A stretch of 47,375 nucleotides of DNA from contig JEMX01000093.1 of assembly GCA_000585055.1 (NCBI GenBank), positions 1 through 47,375 on the forward strand, in the 5' to 3' direction. This document shows positions 36,628 to 44,315 of this stretch, in pieces. This DNA is from Candidatus Accumulibacter appositus. GTDB taxonomy: Bacteria; Pseudomonadota; Gammaproteobacteria; Burkholderiales; Rhodocyclaceae. A program made the translations under genes and the position numbers. Within the stretch, counting starts at the first letter, position 1; each line of letters begins with the position of its first letter. The notes beneath the pieces are model-generated. The model was not told the DNA's origin and ran no database searches. It saw only the letters and a program-made list of their open reading frames with translations.

Positions 36628-37725
36628 CTAGCTCTCGGTGACCTTCGTCAGCCACGGCAATAGCGCGGCAGCTGCTTCTTCAGCGCCCGACGGCTGCGGG
36701 GTCGGCGGAGCGGCCTGACTCCACAGGCTTTCCAGCGCCACCTGCAAGCGCCCGGCAAGCAGCTCGTCTTCGCTGACCTGCCGACAGCGCCCGTGCTCCT
36801 GCAGCCAATCGATCAGGAAATCCTGCTCCGGCCAGTCGTCGCGGCGCAGGTAGAGCAGTGGCGTGTGGTTGCAGGCGGCTTCGGCGAAGGTGCCGTAGCC
36901 GGGTTTGCTGAGCACCGCGTCGGCGGCGCGCAGGAGATCTGCGATCGAGTGACCCAGGGGTTCGAAAGCGGTGACGCTCGGATGTTCGACCTGCCAGGTT
37001 TGCGGAACCAGCCAATGGACGCCGGGGATCGGCGGCCAGGCATCGATGGGCAACTGTTTCTCGAAACCGCCGAAGGCGATCAGCACCAGTCGCTCGTCGC
37101 TGCTGCAGCCGAGTTGGGCGCGCAGCGCCCGCCGGCAATCCTCGCCGAGGGCGGCAATCGGGCCAATCGGACGCAGCCGCGGCAGGTCGGCCATGGCCAT
37201 TCCCGGCGTCACGCGCAGGAAGCATTCGGCGCTGTTGTAGGCGTCCAGCATCTGGCGATGAATCGTCTCCGCCCATTCCTCTTTGGCGAAGAAATGGGCA
37301 AAGAGCTCGGCCCAGTTGAGCGAACACATGGCGGCCGACGGGATGCCGGCCTGCGTGGCGCCGGCCAGCGGCAGGTAGGCGACGTCGCTGAACACCAGAT
37401 CGGGCTGCAGTTCGCGGAACAGACGGGCGTCCCGGTCGACCAGGACTTCCCAGTCGGCATGCTGGCGGCGATAGGCCTGCGCCGTTGCCGCGAGGTCGAG
37501 GCTTACCGCGTCGTGCATCACGTAGCCAAAGTCGCTGCTCGCTCGCAGGTGGGTGAAGGCGGTCGCCACGCGGGCCTGCAGGCGCTCGCGCGGCAGGCCG
37601 CTGCGGATGGTCAGGCGGAGTTCGGGCAGGCGGGCGGTCAGCACTGCGAGTACCGGCGCCACCTGTGCCAGATGGCCGAAACCGTGCGCCGAGATGTCGA
37701 CGAAGAGGTGCGCTGGCTGGCTCAT
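36628..37725 (-). CDS. MurG-like GT-B glycosyltransferase, unknown acceptor
   Basis: A 365-residue protein of the GT-B fold. The N-terminus HLFVDISAHGFGHLAQVAPVL resembles the glycine/His loop of MurG/UGT enzymes (GHGxGH). In the C-terminal half, LVLIAFGGFEK opens the second domain and DAVLSKPGYGTFAEAACNHT is the nucleotide-sugar site. The catalytic role is inferred from fold only, and sugar and acceptor are unknown. It lies 13 bases after trhP on the same strand, so co-transcription is likely. A TTG start at 37746 is possible but less likely than ATG 37725. Confidence 0.75.
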   Translation of the reverse strand: MSQPAHLFVDISAHGFGHLAQVAPVLAVLTARLPELRLTIRSGLPRERLQARVATAFTHLRASSDFGYVMHDAVSLDLAATAQAYRRQHADWEVLVDRDARLFRELQPDLVFSDVAYLPLAGATQAGIPSAAMCSLNWAELFAHFFAKEEWAETIHRQMLDAYNSAECFLRVTPGMAMADLPRLRPIGPIAALGEDCRRALRAQLGCSSDERLVLIAFGGFEKQLPIDAWPPIPGVHWLVPQTWQVEHPSVTAFEPLGHSIADLLRAADAVLSKPGYGTFAEAACNHTPLLYLRRDDWPEQDFLIDWLQEHGRCRQVSEDELLAGRLQVALESLWSQAAPPTPQPSGAEEAAAALLPWLTKVTES

Positions 37726-37738
37726 TGGCGGCCGGGGG

Positions 37739-39085
37739 TCAGACAAAGCGCGCCAGCATGGCGCCGGGTGAGGTCAAGGATTCACCCGATGTGCCCGCTT
37801 CGCGCCCTGTGCACAATTCGGCCGGTAGCGGCATCCATACCTTGTGGCCGTTGCCCGGAGCGACACGGATTTCGCCGCCGTCAAGGTTTTCCATCCGCTC
37901 CACGGCGATGACGCGATTGCCCGAGGGGTGGATGATCTCCAGTCGATCGCCGAGCGAGATGCGGTTCTTGATATCGATCAGTGCCAGGGAGCGGGCCGCG
38001 TCCCAGCCGATGACATCGCCGACGTAGAGGCTGCGCCCTGACTCCGAGTGGCCGCGCAGGTAGTTCTGCATCTGGTGATCATGGTGGCGCTGGAAGAAGC
38101 CGTCGGTGTAGCCGCGATTGGCCAGGCCGTCGAGTTCGCCGAGCAGGCTGGGGTCGAATGGGCGGCCGGCAACGGCGTCGTCGATGGCGCGGCGGTAGAC
38201 CTGCGTGGTGCGCGCGACATAGTACGGCGACTTGGTGCGCCCTTCGATCTTCAGGGAATCGACGCCGATCTCGGTCAGGCGGCGGACATGCTCGACGGCG
38301 CGCAGATCCTTCGAGTTCATGATGTAGGTGCCGTGCTCGTCCTCATCGATCGGCATCAGCTCGCCGGGGCGTTCCTTTTCTTCGAGCAGCCATTCACCGC
38401 CGCTGGCGCTGCTCGCATCCGTGCCACCCACGCTTCCCGAGTGGCAGGCGCCCTTGGACGCAGTGCCCGCTTCGCCGTCCGCCGGCTTCAGCTTGTAGTC
38501 CCAGCGACAGGAGTTGGTGCACGTGCCCTGGTTGGGGTCGCGATGGTTGAAGTAGCCGGACAGCAGGCAGCGGCCGGAGTAGGCAATGCACAGCGCGCCA
38601 TGGACGAAGACTTCGAGCTCCATCTCCGGGCATTCCTGGCGAATCTCGGCGACTTCGTCAAGCGACAGTTCGCGCGACAGGATGATGCGGCTGATCCCCA
38701 GCTTGCGCCAGAAACGTACCGCCGCGAAGTTGACCGTATTGGCCTGCACCGACAGATGTACCGGCATGTCCGGCCAGGTCTCGCGGACCATGTCGATCAG
38801 TCCCGGGTCGGCCATGATCAGCGCATCCGGCTTGAGCGCCACCACCGGTGCCATGTCAGCCAGATAGCTGCGCACCTTGCGGTTGTGTGGCAGGACGTTG
38901 CTGACCACGTACAGCTTCTTGCCGGCCGCGTGCGCTTCGTCGATCGAAGCGGCTAGTTTGTCGAGGTCACCGAAGGCGTTGTTGCGCACGCGCAGGCTGT
39001 AGCGCGGCTGGCCGGCGTAGACGGCATCGGCACCATAGGCAAAGGCCGTACGCAACATCGCAGGCGAACCGGCAGGCGCGAGCAA
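37739..39085 (-). CDS. trhP: tRNA 5-hydroxyuridine synthase TrhP (U32 family, YegQ)
   Basis: TrhP, a U32 'peptidase'-family protein, helps make 5-hydroxyuridine at tRNA position 34. The 448-residue product follows E. coli YegQ closely: FAYGADAVYAGQPRYSLRVR, DALIMADPGLIDMVRE, HLSVQANTVNFAAV, and the Cys-rich VHGALCIAYSGRCLLSGY with QGTCTNSCRW. It also has EDEHGTYIMNSKDLRA and VDSLKIEGRTKS. A Ser/Gly-rich insert (about residues 203-230) replaces a variable loop. The start is doubtful: TTG 39085 is the first standard start codon, yet the preceding in-frame codons encode CPE before LLAPAG, just like the PELL(S)PAG of homologues. Confidence 0.93.
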   Translation of the reverse strand: MLAPAGSPAMLRTAFAYGADAVYAGQPRYSLRVRNNAFGDLDKLAASIDEAHAAGKKLYVVSNVLPHNRKVRSYLADMAPVVALKPDALIMADPGLIDMVRETWPDMPVHLSVQANTVNFAAVRFWRKLGISRIILSRELSLDEVAEIRQECPEMELEVFVHGALCIAYSGRCLLSGYFNHRDPNQGTCTNSCRWDYKLKPADGEAGTASKGACHSGSVGGTDASSASGGEWLLEEKERPGELMPIDEDEHGTYIMNSKDLRAVEHVRRLTEIGVDSLKIEGRTKSPYYVARTTQVYRRAIDDAVAGRPFDPSLLGELDGLANRGYTDGFFQRHHDHQMQNYLRGHSESGRSLYVGDVIGWDAARSLALIDIKNRISLGDRLEIIHPSGNRVIAVERMENLDGGEIRVAPGNGHKVWMPLPAELCTGREAGTSGESLTSPGAMLARFV

Positions 39086-39234
39086 CTCGGGACAGGTCGC
39101 CGTGGCGGGCGAAGCAGAGATCGAGGCAGAGATGGCGGGCTTCCGGGGAGGGGCGTAACAGGGGACTAAGAGTAGAATGCGGCGAATCGCGATTCTAACC
39201 GCATTTCTCCCCCCATTCCCCCGAGCACCAGCCC

Positions 39235-40689
39235 ATGTCCGAAGAGATTCTGATCAATTTCACCCCGCAGGAAACGCGCGTTGCCGTCATGTATCAGGGC
39301 GCCGTGCAGGAGCTGCACATCGAACGCTGCGCCAGTCGTGGCTTCGTCGGCAACGTCTATGTCGGGCGCATCGTCCGCATCCTGCCGGGAATGCAGTCGG
39401 CGTTCATCGAGATCGGCCTCGACCGCACCGCTTTCCTGCACGTCGCCGATATCCGCGAACCGCGCCCGAACGACGAACCGCTGCGGCCGATCGAGCGGCT
39501 GCTCTTCGAAGGTCAGAGCATCCTCGTGCAGGTAATCAAGGACCCGATGGGCAGCAAAGGGGCGCGCTTGTCCACGCAGGTATCGATTGCCGGGCGGATG
39601 CTGGTCTATCTGCCGCAGGACAAGCACATCGGCATTTCTCAGCGCATCGAGAAAGAGGCCGAACGTGAAGCCTTGCGCGAAAAGCTGTCGCGTCTGGTGC
39701 CCGGCGACGAACCGGGCGGCTTTATCGTGCGCACCATGGCCGAGAGCGCCAGCGAAGCCGAGCTGGCCAAGGACATCGAGTATCTGCGCAAGATCTGGCG
39801 CGATATCCAGGCCCAGTCGACCACTGCCGCGCCGCCGGCCCTGCTCTATCAGGAACTGTCGCTGGCGCAGCGGGTTCTGCGCGACTTCGTCAATCCAGAG
39901 ACTTCCGCCATCGTCATCGACTCGCGCGAGAACTTCGCGCGACTGACCACCTTTGCCGGCGAGTACACGCCGACCGTTGCGCCGCTGCTCGAGCACTACA
40001 CCGGGCAGCGACCGCTGTTCGATCTGCACGGCGTCGAGGACCAGATCCAGAAAGCCCTTGCCCGCCGGGTCGATCTCAAGTCGGGCGGCTACCTGATCAT
40101 CGATCAGACCGAAGCGATGACCACCATCGACGTCAATACCGGCGGCTTCGTCGGCGTGCGTAACTTCGACGACACCATTTTCAAGACCAATCTCGAAGCC
40201 GCGCAGACCATCGCCCGCCAGCTGCGTCTGCGCAACCTCGGCGGCATCATCATCGTCGACTTCATCGACATGGAGAACGAAGAACATCGCTCGGCAGTCC
40301 TCAGCGAGTTCAACAAGGCCCTGGCGCGCGACCATACGCGCCTGACGGTCAACGGCTTCACCGCCCTGGGCCTGGTCGAGATGACGCGCAAGCGGACGCG
40401 CGAATCGCTCGCGCACGTGCTGTGTGAAACCTGCCCGACCTGCGAAGGGCGCGGTGAAGTGAGAACCGCGCGCACCGTGTGCTACGAGATTCTCCGCGAA
40501 CTGCTGCGCGAAGCGCGCCAGTTCGACGCGCGTGAATACCGCGTGCTCGGCAACCAGGCGGTCATCGACCGTTTCCTGGACGAAGAGTCACAGGGACTGG
40601 CGATGCTCTCGGATTTCATCGGCAAGCCGATTTCGCTGCAGGCCGAGCCCAGCTATACGCAGGAGCAATACGACATCGTGCTGATGTGA
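39235..40689 (+). CDS. rng: Ribonuclease G
   Basis: RNase G is an endoribonuclease of the RNase E/G family that matures the 5' end of 16S rRNA and starts decay of some mRNAs. The 484-residue length is that of RNase G, without the long RNase E scaffold tail. The S1 domain is at about 38-125 (GNVYVGRIVRILPGMQSAFI). The catalytic Mg-binding residues are in TTIDVNTGGFVG (about 299) and IIIVDFIDME (about 340). The zinc-link CETCPTC (about 402-408) is present. It is divergent from trhP. TAGAAT at 39173-39178 may be its -10. Confidence 0.96.
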   Translation: MSEEILINFTPQETRVAVMYQGAVQELHIERCASRGFVGNVYVGRIVRILPGMQSAFIEIGLDRTAFLHVADIREPRPNDEPLRPIERLLFEGQSILVQVIKDPMGSKGARLSTQVSIAGRMLVYLPQDKHIGISQRIEKEAEREALREKLSRLVPGDEPGGFIVRTMAESASEAELAKDIEYLRKIWRDIQAQSTTAAPPALLYQELSLAQRVLRDFVNPETSAIVIDSRENFARLTTFAGEYTPTVAPLLEHYTGQRPLFDLHGVEDQIQKALARRVDLKSGGYLIIDQTEAMTTIDVNTGGFVGVRNFDDTIFKTNLEAAQTIARQLRLRNLGGIIIVDFIDMENEEHRSAVLSEFNKALARDHTRLTVNGFTALGLVEMTRKRTRESLAHVLCETCPTCEGRGEVRTARTVCYEILRELLREARQFDAREYRVLGNQAVIDRFLDEESQGLAMLSDFIGKPISLQAEPSYTQEQYDIVLM

Positions 40690-40748
40690 TTTCCAGCCGC
40701 CGTTCCGCTGCCGCTGCGCGACAGCGGCGACTATCGACATCGCCCGGC

Positions 40749-40777
40749 TTGACCCCTGACGGGCAGGGTCCTATAAT
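40749..40777 (+). promoter_or_regulatory. Promoter of tRNA-Met
   Basis: TTGACC (40749-40754) and a perfect TATAAT (40772-40777) with a 17-bp spacer, ending 12 bases before the mature tRNA 5' end. This is one of the strongest promoter matches in the window, as expected for a stable RNA gene. Confidence 0.85.
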
Positions 40778-40789
40778 CTGCCGCCCTGA

Positions 40790-40866
40790 GGTGATGTAGC
40801 TCAGTCGGTTAGAGCGATGGATTCATAACCCATAGGTCGGTGGTTCAATTCCACCCATCACCACCA
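40790..40866 (+). tRNA. tRNA-Met (CAT), elongator
   Basis: A 77-base cloverleaf with an encoded CCA end. Acceptor stem GGTGATG (40790-40796) pairs with CATCACC (40856-40862). The D-loop is AGCTCAGTCGGTTAGAGC, the anticodon CAT sits in the loop ATTCATAAC, and the T-arm is GGTGGTTCAATTCCACC. The paired first acceptor base pair (G-C) and D-arm point to elongator Met rather than the initiator, which has an unpaired first position. CAT could also be an Ile2 (lysidine) tRNA, but I judge that less likely. Its 3' part serves as the attachment site of an integrated element. Confidence 0.93.
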
Positions 40867-40875
40867 ACGGATTCA
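40819..40875 (+). repeat. attL: 57-bp att repeat inside tRNA-Met
   Basis: Spans from the anticodon stem (GGATTCATAACCC) through the T-arm and CCA to nine bases beyond the tRNA (ACGGATTCA with the preceding A). It is identical base for base to 44316-44372. The tRNA stays intact because the element supplies the same 3' end. Confidence 0.92.
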
Positions 40876-40882
40876 AGCATTT

Positions 40883-40909
40883 AGCCCCGGTCAAGAGCCG
40901 GGGCTTTTT
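40883..40909 (+). terminator. Terminator after tRNA-Met
   Basis: AGCCCCGG (40883-40890) pairs with CCGGGGCT (40898-40905) around TCAAGAG, followed by TTTTT. This is a standard intrinsic terminator for the tRNA gene. Near-identical stem sequence recurs at 44380-44405. Confidence 0.9.
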
Positions 40910-40936
40910 GCTGTTTGCTTGCCGTGGTGTGCAGGA

Positions 40937-41167
40937 TCATGCCGCCATGGCGAAGCGCCGCACGTCGATTTCCACGCCCACTGCCGCAGCCTGTTCGGCT
41001 TGCTTCAGCAAGGCAGCGGTAACGGCTTCTTCATGGAAGGTTTCTCCGCAGTTCTCGCACACCAGCGCCGGAACCTCGCGGAAAACAATGCTCATGCCGT
41101 TGCGTTCAAGCATGTCAGCCGTTTCACCTGCACTGGTTCCGCTGTGCTTACAGACTGGGCTCTTCAC
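40937..41167 (-). CDS. YgiT-type zinc-finger protein, copy 1 (degenerate)
   Basis: A 76-residue protein of the YgiT/MqsA N-terminal zinc-finger kind, usually an antitoxin encoded beside a small RelE-like toxin. It has VCENCGETFHEEAVTAALLK and the C-terminal VEIDVRRFA. The first cysteine pair is damaged: MKSPVCKHS where copy 2 has MKCPICRHG, so one zinc ligand is lost. GTG 41167 is preferred over TTG 41191 because it gives exactly the same length and start as copy 2. It overlaps the end of the HIRAN gene by 20 bases, so translation may be coupled. No separate DNA-binding domain and no RelE-like partner are visible. Confidence 0.78.
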   Translation of the reverse strand: MKSPVCKHSGTSAGETADMLERNGMSIVFREVPALVCENCGETFHEEAVTAALLKQAEQAAAVGVEIDVRRFAMAA

Positions 41168-41888
41168 TTTGTTTCCGCGCCTTGCCGGCAACTTTAACGA
41201 AGAGATAGACCAGCGGCCGCTCAGGCTTGCCGTTGATTCGCTCGATGGTGGCCTCTACCGTGTAAGCGCGGAGCCAGTTCGCCACTGTCGCGCAGTAGGG
41301 CTTGGCAATGTAGCCTATACGGTTGTCACGATGACGCACGGCGATCGCATCAGGATCAGCAGCGTTGTCTGGCTCGGACGCCAATGTGACGGGCTCGCCG
41401 ACAGCCAAGCTGCTTGCCGACACCTGCTGATGGCGAAAGCCGGCAACCTCCATTACAAGCTCAATGGGGGGGATGGCATCGGCCAGATCCGGAATGATCT
41501 CGAAGCCGTCTCCGGGCAGCTTCGCTCCCGTATAGGCCAACAATGCCATGTCGGAGCCGTCAAAAGGTGTCGGCAAGCGAAACTGGGCCAGGTATTCGGA
41601 AAAATCCTCCCGCTTCCTGGGCGGTAAGCGGCGCATGAAGGCTTGGAGGACGCTGGGCGACCTGTATTCCTGGCTTTTGCCGATTGAGAATGCCGGAAAC
41701 CCTTGAAAACCCTCCCGCCGAGCTTCCTGGTAGTCCGGTAGATTTTCAAGGTATCGGAAGACTGCGCCCCCCGGCCTCCGCTCAATCTCACCCACGATGC
41801 GACGAGAACGACGTTCCATGCTGGACACTGGGCGTTGCCAGGCCAGGAACAGGCGATGTGGTTCAACAAGGTGTCGGATGCGGTTCAT
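41148..41888 (-). CDS. HIRAN-domain protein with HipS-like N-terminus
   Basis: A 246-residue protein with two parts. Residues about 145-233 are a HIRAN domain, with VAGFRHQQV, then EPDNAADPDAIAV (172-184) and IGYIAK (191-196), the core of this DNA-end/single-strand-binding fold. Residues about 10-135 resemble the N-subdomain of HipA (HipS-like): IVGEIERRPGGAVFRYL, FPAFSIGKSQEYRS, LQAFMRRLPPRKREDF and ALLAYTGAKLPGDGFE. The ATG at 41888 lies in an ATGA overlap with the kinase gene. An in-frame extension to 41954 is inside the kinase. I infer that it holds the kinase in check or targets it; this is not shown. Confidence 0.75.
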   Translation of the reverse strand: MNRIRHLVEPHRLFLAWQRPVSSMERRSRRIVGEIERRPGGAVFRYLENLPDYQEARREGFQGFPAFSIGKSQEYRSPSVLQAFMRRLPPRKREDFSEYLAQFRLPTPFDGSDMALLAYTGAKLPGDGFEIIPDLADAIPPIELVMEVAGFRHQQVSASSLAVGEPVTLASEPDNAADPDAIAVRHRDNRIGYIAKPYCATVANWLRAYTVEATIERINGKPERPLVYLFVKVAGKARKQSEEPSL

Positions 41889-42838
41889 TGCAATGCCTTC
41901 AGCAAGAGGTCTCGGCGAAGCTCGACAAGACGATATATCAAGTTGGCCCGCCATGGCGAGAAGGGAACCGTCATCGGGATTCCGGCAAGGCGGCTGAGGG
42001 TTTCACGCAACGCGACCATGTCGAATGCCAATAGGCGCGCCATCATCGCATCGCGCGCGAGAGGGAACAAATCGGCAAGCTTCTGCACCCCCGATAGGTG
42101 CCCTTCCCGGTTCGGTGACTCTAAAGTCCATTTCATGTGGTGCGCTCCTTTGCTTACATACCGTAGCCACCGAGCATCGTCCCAATTCTTCCCCTGAATA
42201 TGTTCCGACAGCTCATGACCCAGGCTGGTGCCGTTGTCGTAGCAGGGCGAAAGCCTGACTCTTGGCCCGTCATCCGTAACGTCGAACAGCGCTCCCCAGT
42301 TGTCCTGGTGCCTATCGGTGTTGCCACACAGGGCATCGAAGAGCAGCGTTCGCGCCCACGCCAGTTGCCAATCTGCCTCCATCCAGCCCTGCCTATGGAT
42401 GGTTCGGAAGAGGACCCGTATCGAATGAAAGTTGTGCTGACTGCCCTTGTCGCGGTCGAAGCCTTCGAGCATCTTCTGCATGAAGTCCCCGCCCATCACG
42501 AATCGCGTTTTCCCATCCTCATAGAACCACTCAATCAGTGCCGCACACTGCCTCGAGGAATTGTTGACAGCAGGGTATGCCGGCGGCACCTCGACTCCCA
42601 GTAGGCTCCCGATATGATAGGCAGCGATCTCTGCCCAGAACTGTTCGGGAAAGGCCTTCCGCGATCGCTTGAACAGATACCGGCGCCCCGGCTTGATGTA
42701 GTCGGGTAGCGGCCCGGCCGGCGGAAAATACGCCGTCTTGGCGCGCGCGCCCTCCGGGTAGCGTGCAAACTCTTCATCCTCCGTCCACGTGGTAACGTCA
42801 AGCGGTTCTGACGGAATAATGTGGGTCACGAGGCTCAC
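41885..42838 (-). CDS. HipA-like Ser/Thr kinase (HipT-type core)
   Basis: A 317-residue protein matching the kinase core of HipA without its N-terminal subdomain. Visible features: a loop GARAKTA (30-36) like the GAQEKTA of HipA, ATP-binding Lys57 in YLFKRS, Glu70 in FWAEIAAYHIGSLLGVEVP, the catalytic GNTDRHQDN (172-180; Asp175, Asn180) and metal-binding Asp201 in CYDNGTSLGHE. The position corresponding to the autophosphorylated Ser of HipA appears to be Tyr (ARYPEG). GTG 42838 is preferred because GAGGA lies 7 bases upstream. GTG 42898 would add 20 residues. It follows the integrase gene and precedes the HIRAN gene with a four-base overlap. The family includes toxins that phosphorylate tRNA synthetases; its target is unknown. 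Confidence 0.8.
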   Translation of the reverse strand: MSLVTHIIPSEPLDVTTWTEDEEFARYPEGARAKTAYFPPAGPLPDYIKPGRRYLFKRSRKAFPEQFWAEIAAYHIGSLLGVEVPPAYPAVNNSSRQCAALIEWFYEDGKTRFVMGGDFMQKMLEGFDRDKGSQHNFHSIRVLFRTIHRQGWMEADWQLAWARTLLFDALCGNTDRHQDNWGALFDVTDDGPRVRLSPCYDNGTSLGHELSEHIQGKNWDDARWLRYVSKGAHHMKWTLESPNREGHLSGVQKLADLFPLARDAMMARLLAFDMVALRETLSRLAGIPMTVPFSPWRANLIYRLVELRRDLLLKALQ

Positions 42839-42908
42839 GGGCTGATCCTCAGGCGTGCCCGTCGACGGCGAAGAGGCGTCGCCACCACGTGCTCCCACAA
42901 AAACAGCA

Positions 42909-44150
42909 TCATGCTACGTTCCGGCTGGTGGACAACTTCACCACCTCCGCCGCCTCTTTCAATCCGCCAGCCTCCATCATGGCCGCCGTCGCCGTGTTCA
43001 CTGATGCTCGCACCGGATCAAGGTCAAGGCGAGCATAGATCGCTGTCGCCTGTTGGCTCTTGTGGTTTAGGCTCTTGCCGATGATCGCGCGCGATGCGCC
43101 CGTCTTGGCCTGCCAGCTTCCCAGGGTTCGGCGCAGATCGTGCAGCGTTACGCCATCCGGTGTGTTCCTGCCGTAGGGGATTCCAGCCCTTTCCATGACG
43201 CGAATGACAGCTTTTTTCGGTTCCTCGATATGGCCACTCTCGCCGCTTCCCGGGAAAACGAAAACGGCGCCATTTTCGGCAACTTCCTGTCGTGCTTGCA
43301 GAATGGTCGTTGCCTTAGGGGAGAGCGTTACGTTCTGCGGGGTGCCGTTCTTCGTGTCGGGAATTCGCCAGACAGCCTCACTGAGGTTGATTTCCTTCCA
43401 GCGCATCGCGAGCAAGTTGGCCCTGCGAGCGCCGGTCAGTAGCGCCAGCAAGATGTAGTCTCGCAAGGTCTCGTTCTGCTCTTCCGCAAGCGATTGGAAG
43501 AAGCGGGGAAGCTCGTCGGATCGGAGGAAGCGATCACGGCTTACCTTGGCGCCAGAAACCGTGACGCCTTGTGCCGGGTTGGTGTCGACATATCCCCATT
43601 CGATTGCCTTGCCGAAAATGCTTGATGCAAGGGCACGAACGTTGCGCACAGTGGCCACGGCCTTCCCAGCTTTCTCGGCGTCGGAAAGAGTCCGGGCGAT
43701 CATCGCACGCGTGATCGTCGTCAATCTCCGCGTGCCAAGGGCCGGCTGCAGGTAGTCGCGGAAGCGTTGTTGATCGGCCGCCCACGCCTGCTTCTTCTCG
43801 CCGTGTCGCCTGCCGTACTCGGCGAAAACCTCGGTGAACGTTGGCTCCCCCTTTAACGCGCGTTTTGCCTGTGCGGGGTTCGCGCCGTCCTCGATTTGAG
43901 CATTCACCATGGCCGCTGCCTTGCGCGCCTGCTCTACGGTCATCGCGGGGAATCGCCCGAGGGTCACGCGTTCCGGTCCGCCGCCCTTCGTCCGCCGGTA
44001 CAGCGAAAAGGTTTTCACGCCGCTTGCCGACACGCGCATTTGCAGGCCCGGTGCCTTGGTGTCGTGATAGGTCGACCGTGAGCCCACCGCGGGTAGCGGC
44101 AGCGCGAGCAGCTTTTCCTTGTCGAACTGCAGCCTCGCGGTATCGTTCAT
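42909..44150 (-). CDS. Tyrosine integrase of the mini-island (P4-like)
   Basis: A 413-residue site-specific recombinase. It has an N-terminal arm-binding domain of the DUF4102 kind (about 10-95: YHDTKAPGLQMRVSASGVKT, VTLGRFPAMTVEQAR), a core-binding SAM-like domain (about 105-190), and a catalytic domain. The active-site set is complete: Arg in TGARRANLLAMRW (about 238), HDLRRT (His336/Arg339), LNHKS, and the Tyr nucleophile in ATAIYARLD (about 372). It reads inward from the right att site. Integrases of this type commonly use tRNA genes, in agreement with the tRNA-Met repeat. Confidence 0.95.
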   Translation of the reverse strand: MNDTARLQFDKEKLLALPLPAVGSRSTYHDTKAPGLQMRVSASGVKTFSLYRRTKGGGPERVTLGRFPAMTVEQARKAAAMVNAQIEDGANPAQAKRALKGEPTFTEVFAEYGRRHGEKKQAWAADQQRFRDYLQPALGTRRLTTITRAMIARTLSDAEKAGKAVATVRNVRALASSIFGKAIEWGYVDTNPAQGVTVSGAKVSRDRFLRSDELPRFFQSLAEEQNETLRDYILLALLTGARRANLLAMRWKEINLSEAVWRIPDTKNGTPQNVTLSPKATTILQARQEVAENGAVFVFPGSGESGHIEEPKKAVIRVMERAGIPYGRNTPDGVTLHDLRRTLGSWQAKTGASRAIIGKSLNHKSQQATAIYARLDLDPVRASVNTATAAMMEAGGLKEAAEVVKLSTSRNVA

Positions 44151-44178
44151 GACCTCTTTTTATGCCTTTGGGGAATCT

Positions 44179-44285
44179 GGGGTTACGCCGGGGTTACATT
44201 TAAGGTCAGAAACCGTCCTGTTTCGTGTAACCCCGTTAAGGTGAGTTTAGCCGCAATGGCATGCTATATATAGCTCTGTTAAGGT
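44179..44285. repeat. Repeat cluster next to attR (likely arm-type sites)
   Basis: GGGGTTAC occurs at 44179-44186 and 44190-44197 (11-bp period) and inverted, GTAACCCC, at 44227-44234. TTAAGGT occurs three times in the same direction at 44200-44206, 44236-44242 and 44279-44285. A palindrome GCTATATATAGC lies at about 44263-44274. All lie between the integrase start and the att core, where integrase arm sites, directionality-factor sites and the integrase promoter are expected. Which protein uses which repeat cannot be told. Confidence 0.6.
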
Positions 44286-44315
44286 TCATGAACCCATAGG
44301 TCTGCCGGGACTCAC

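Noticed and set aside
40710..40728. Hairpin after rng as an intrinsic terminator
   Set aside because: A 7-bp stem (GCCGCTG/CAGCGGC) exists, but no U-run follows. Such stems are common by chance in GC-rich DNA, so it was not annotated.
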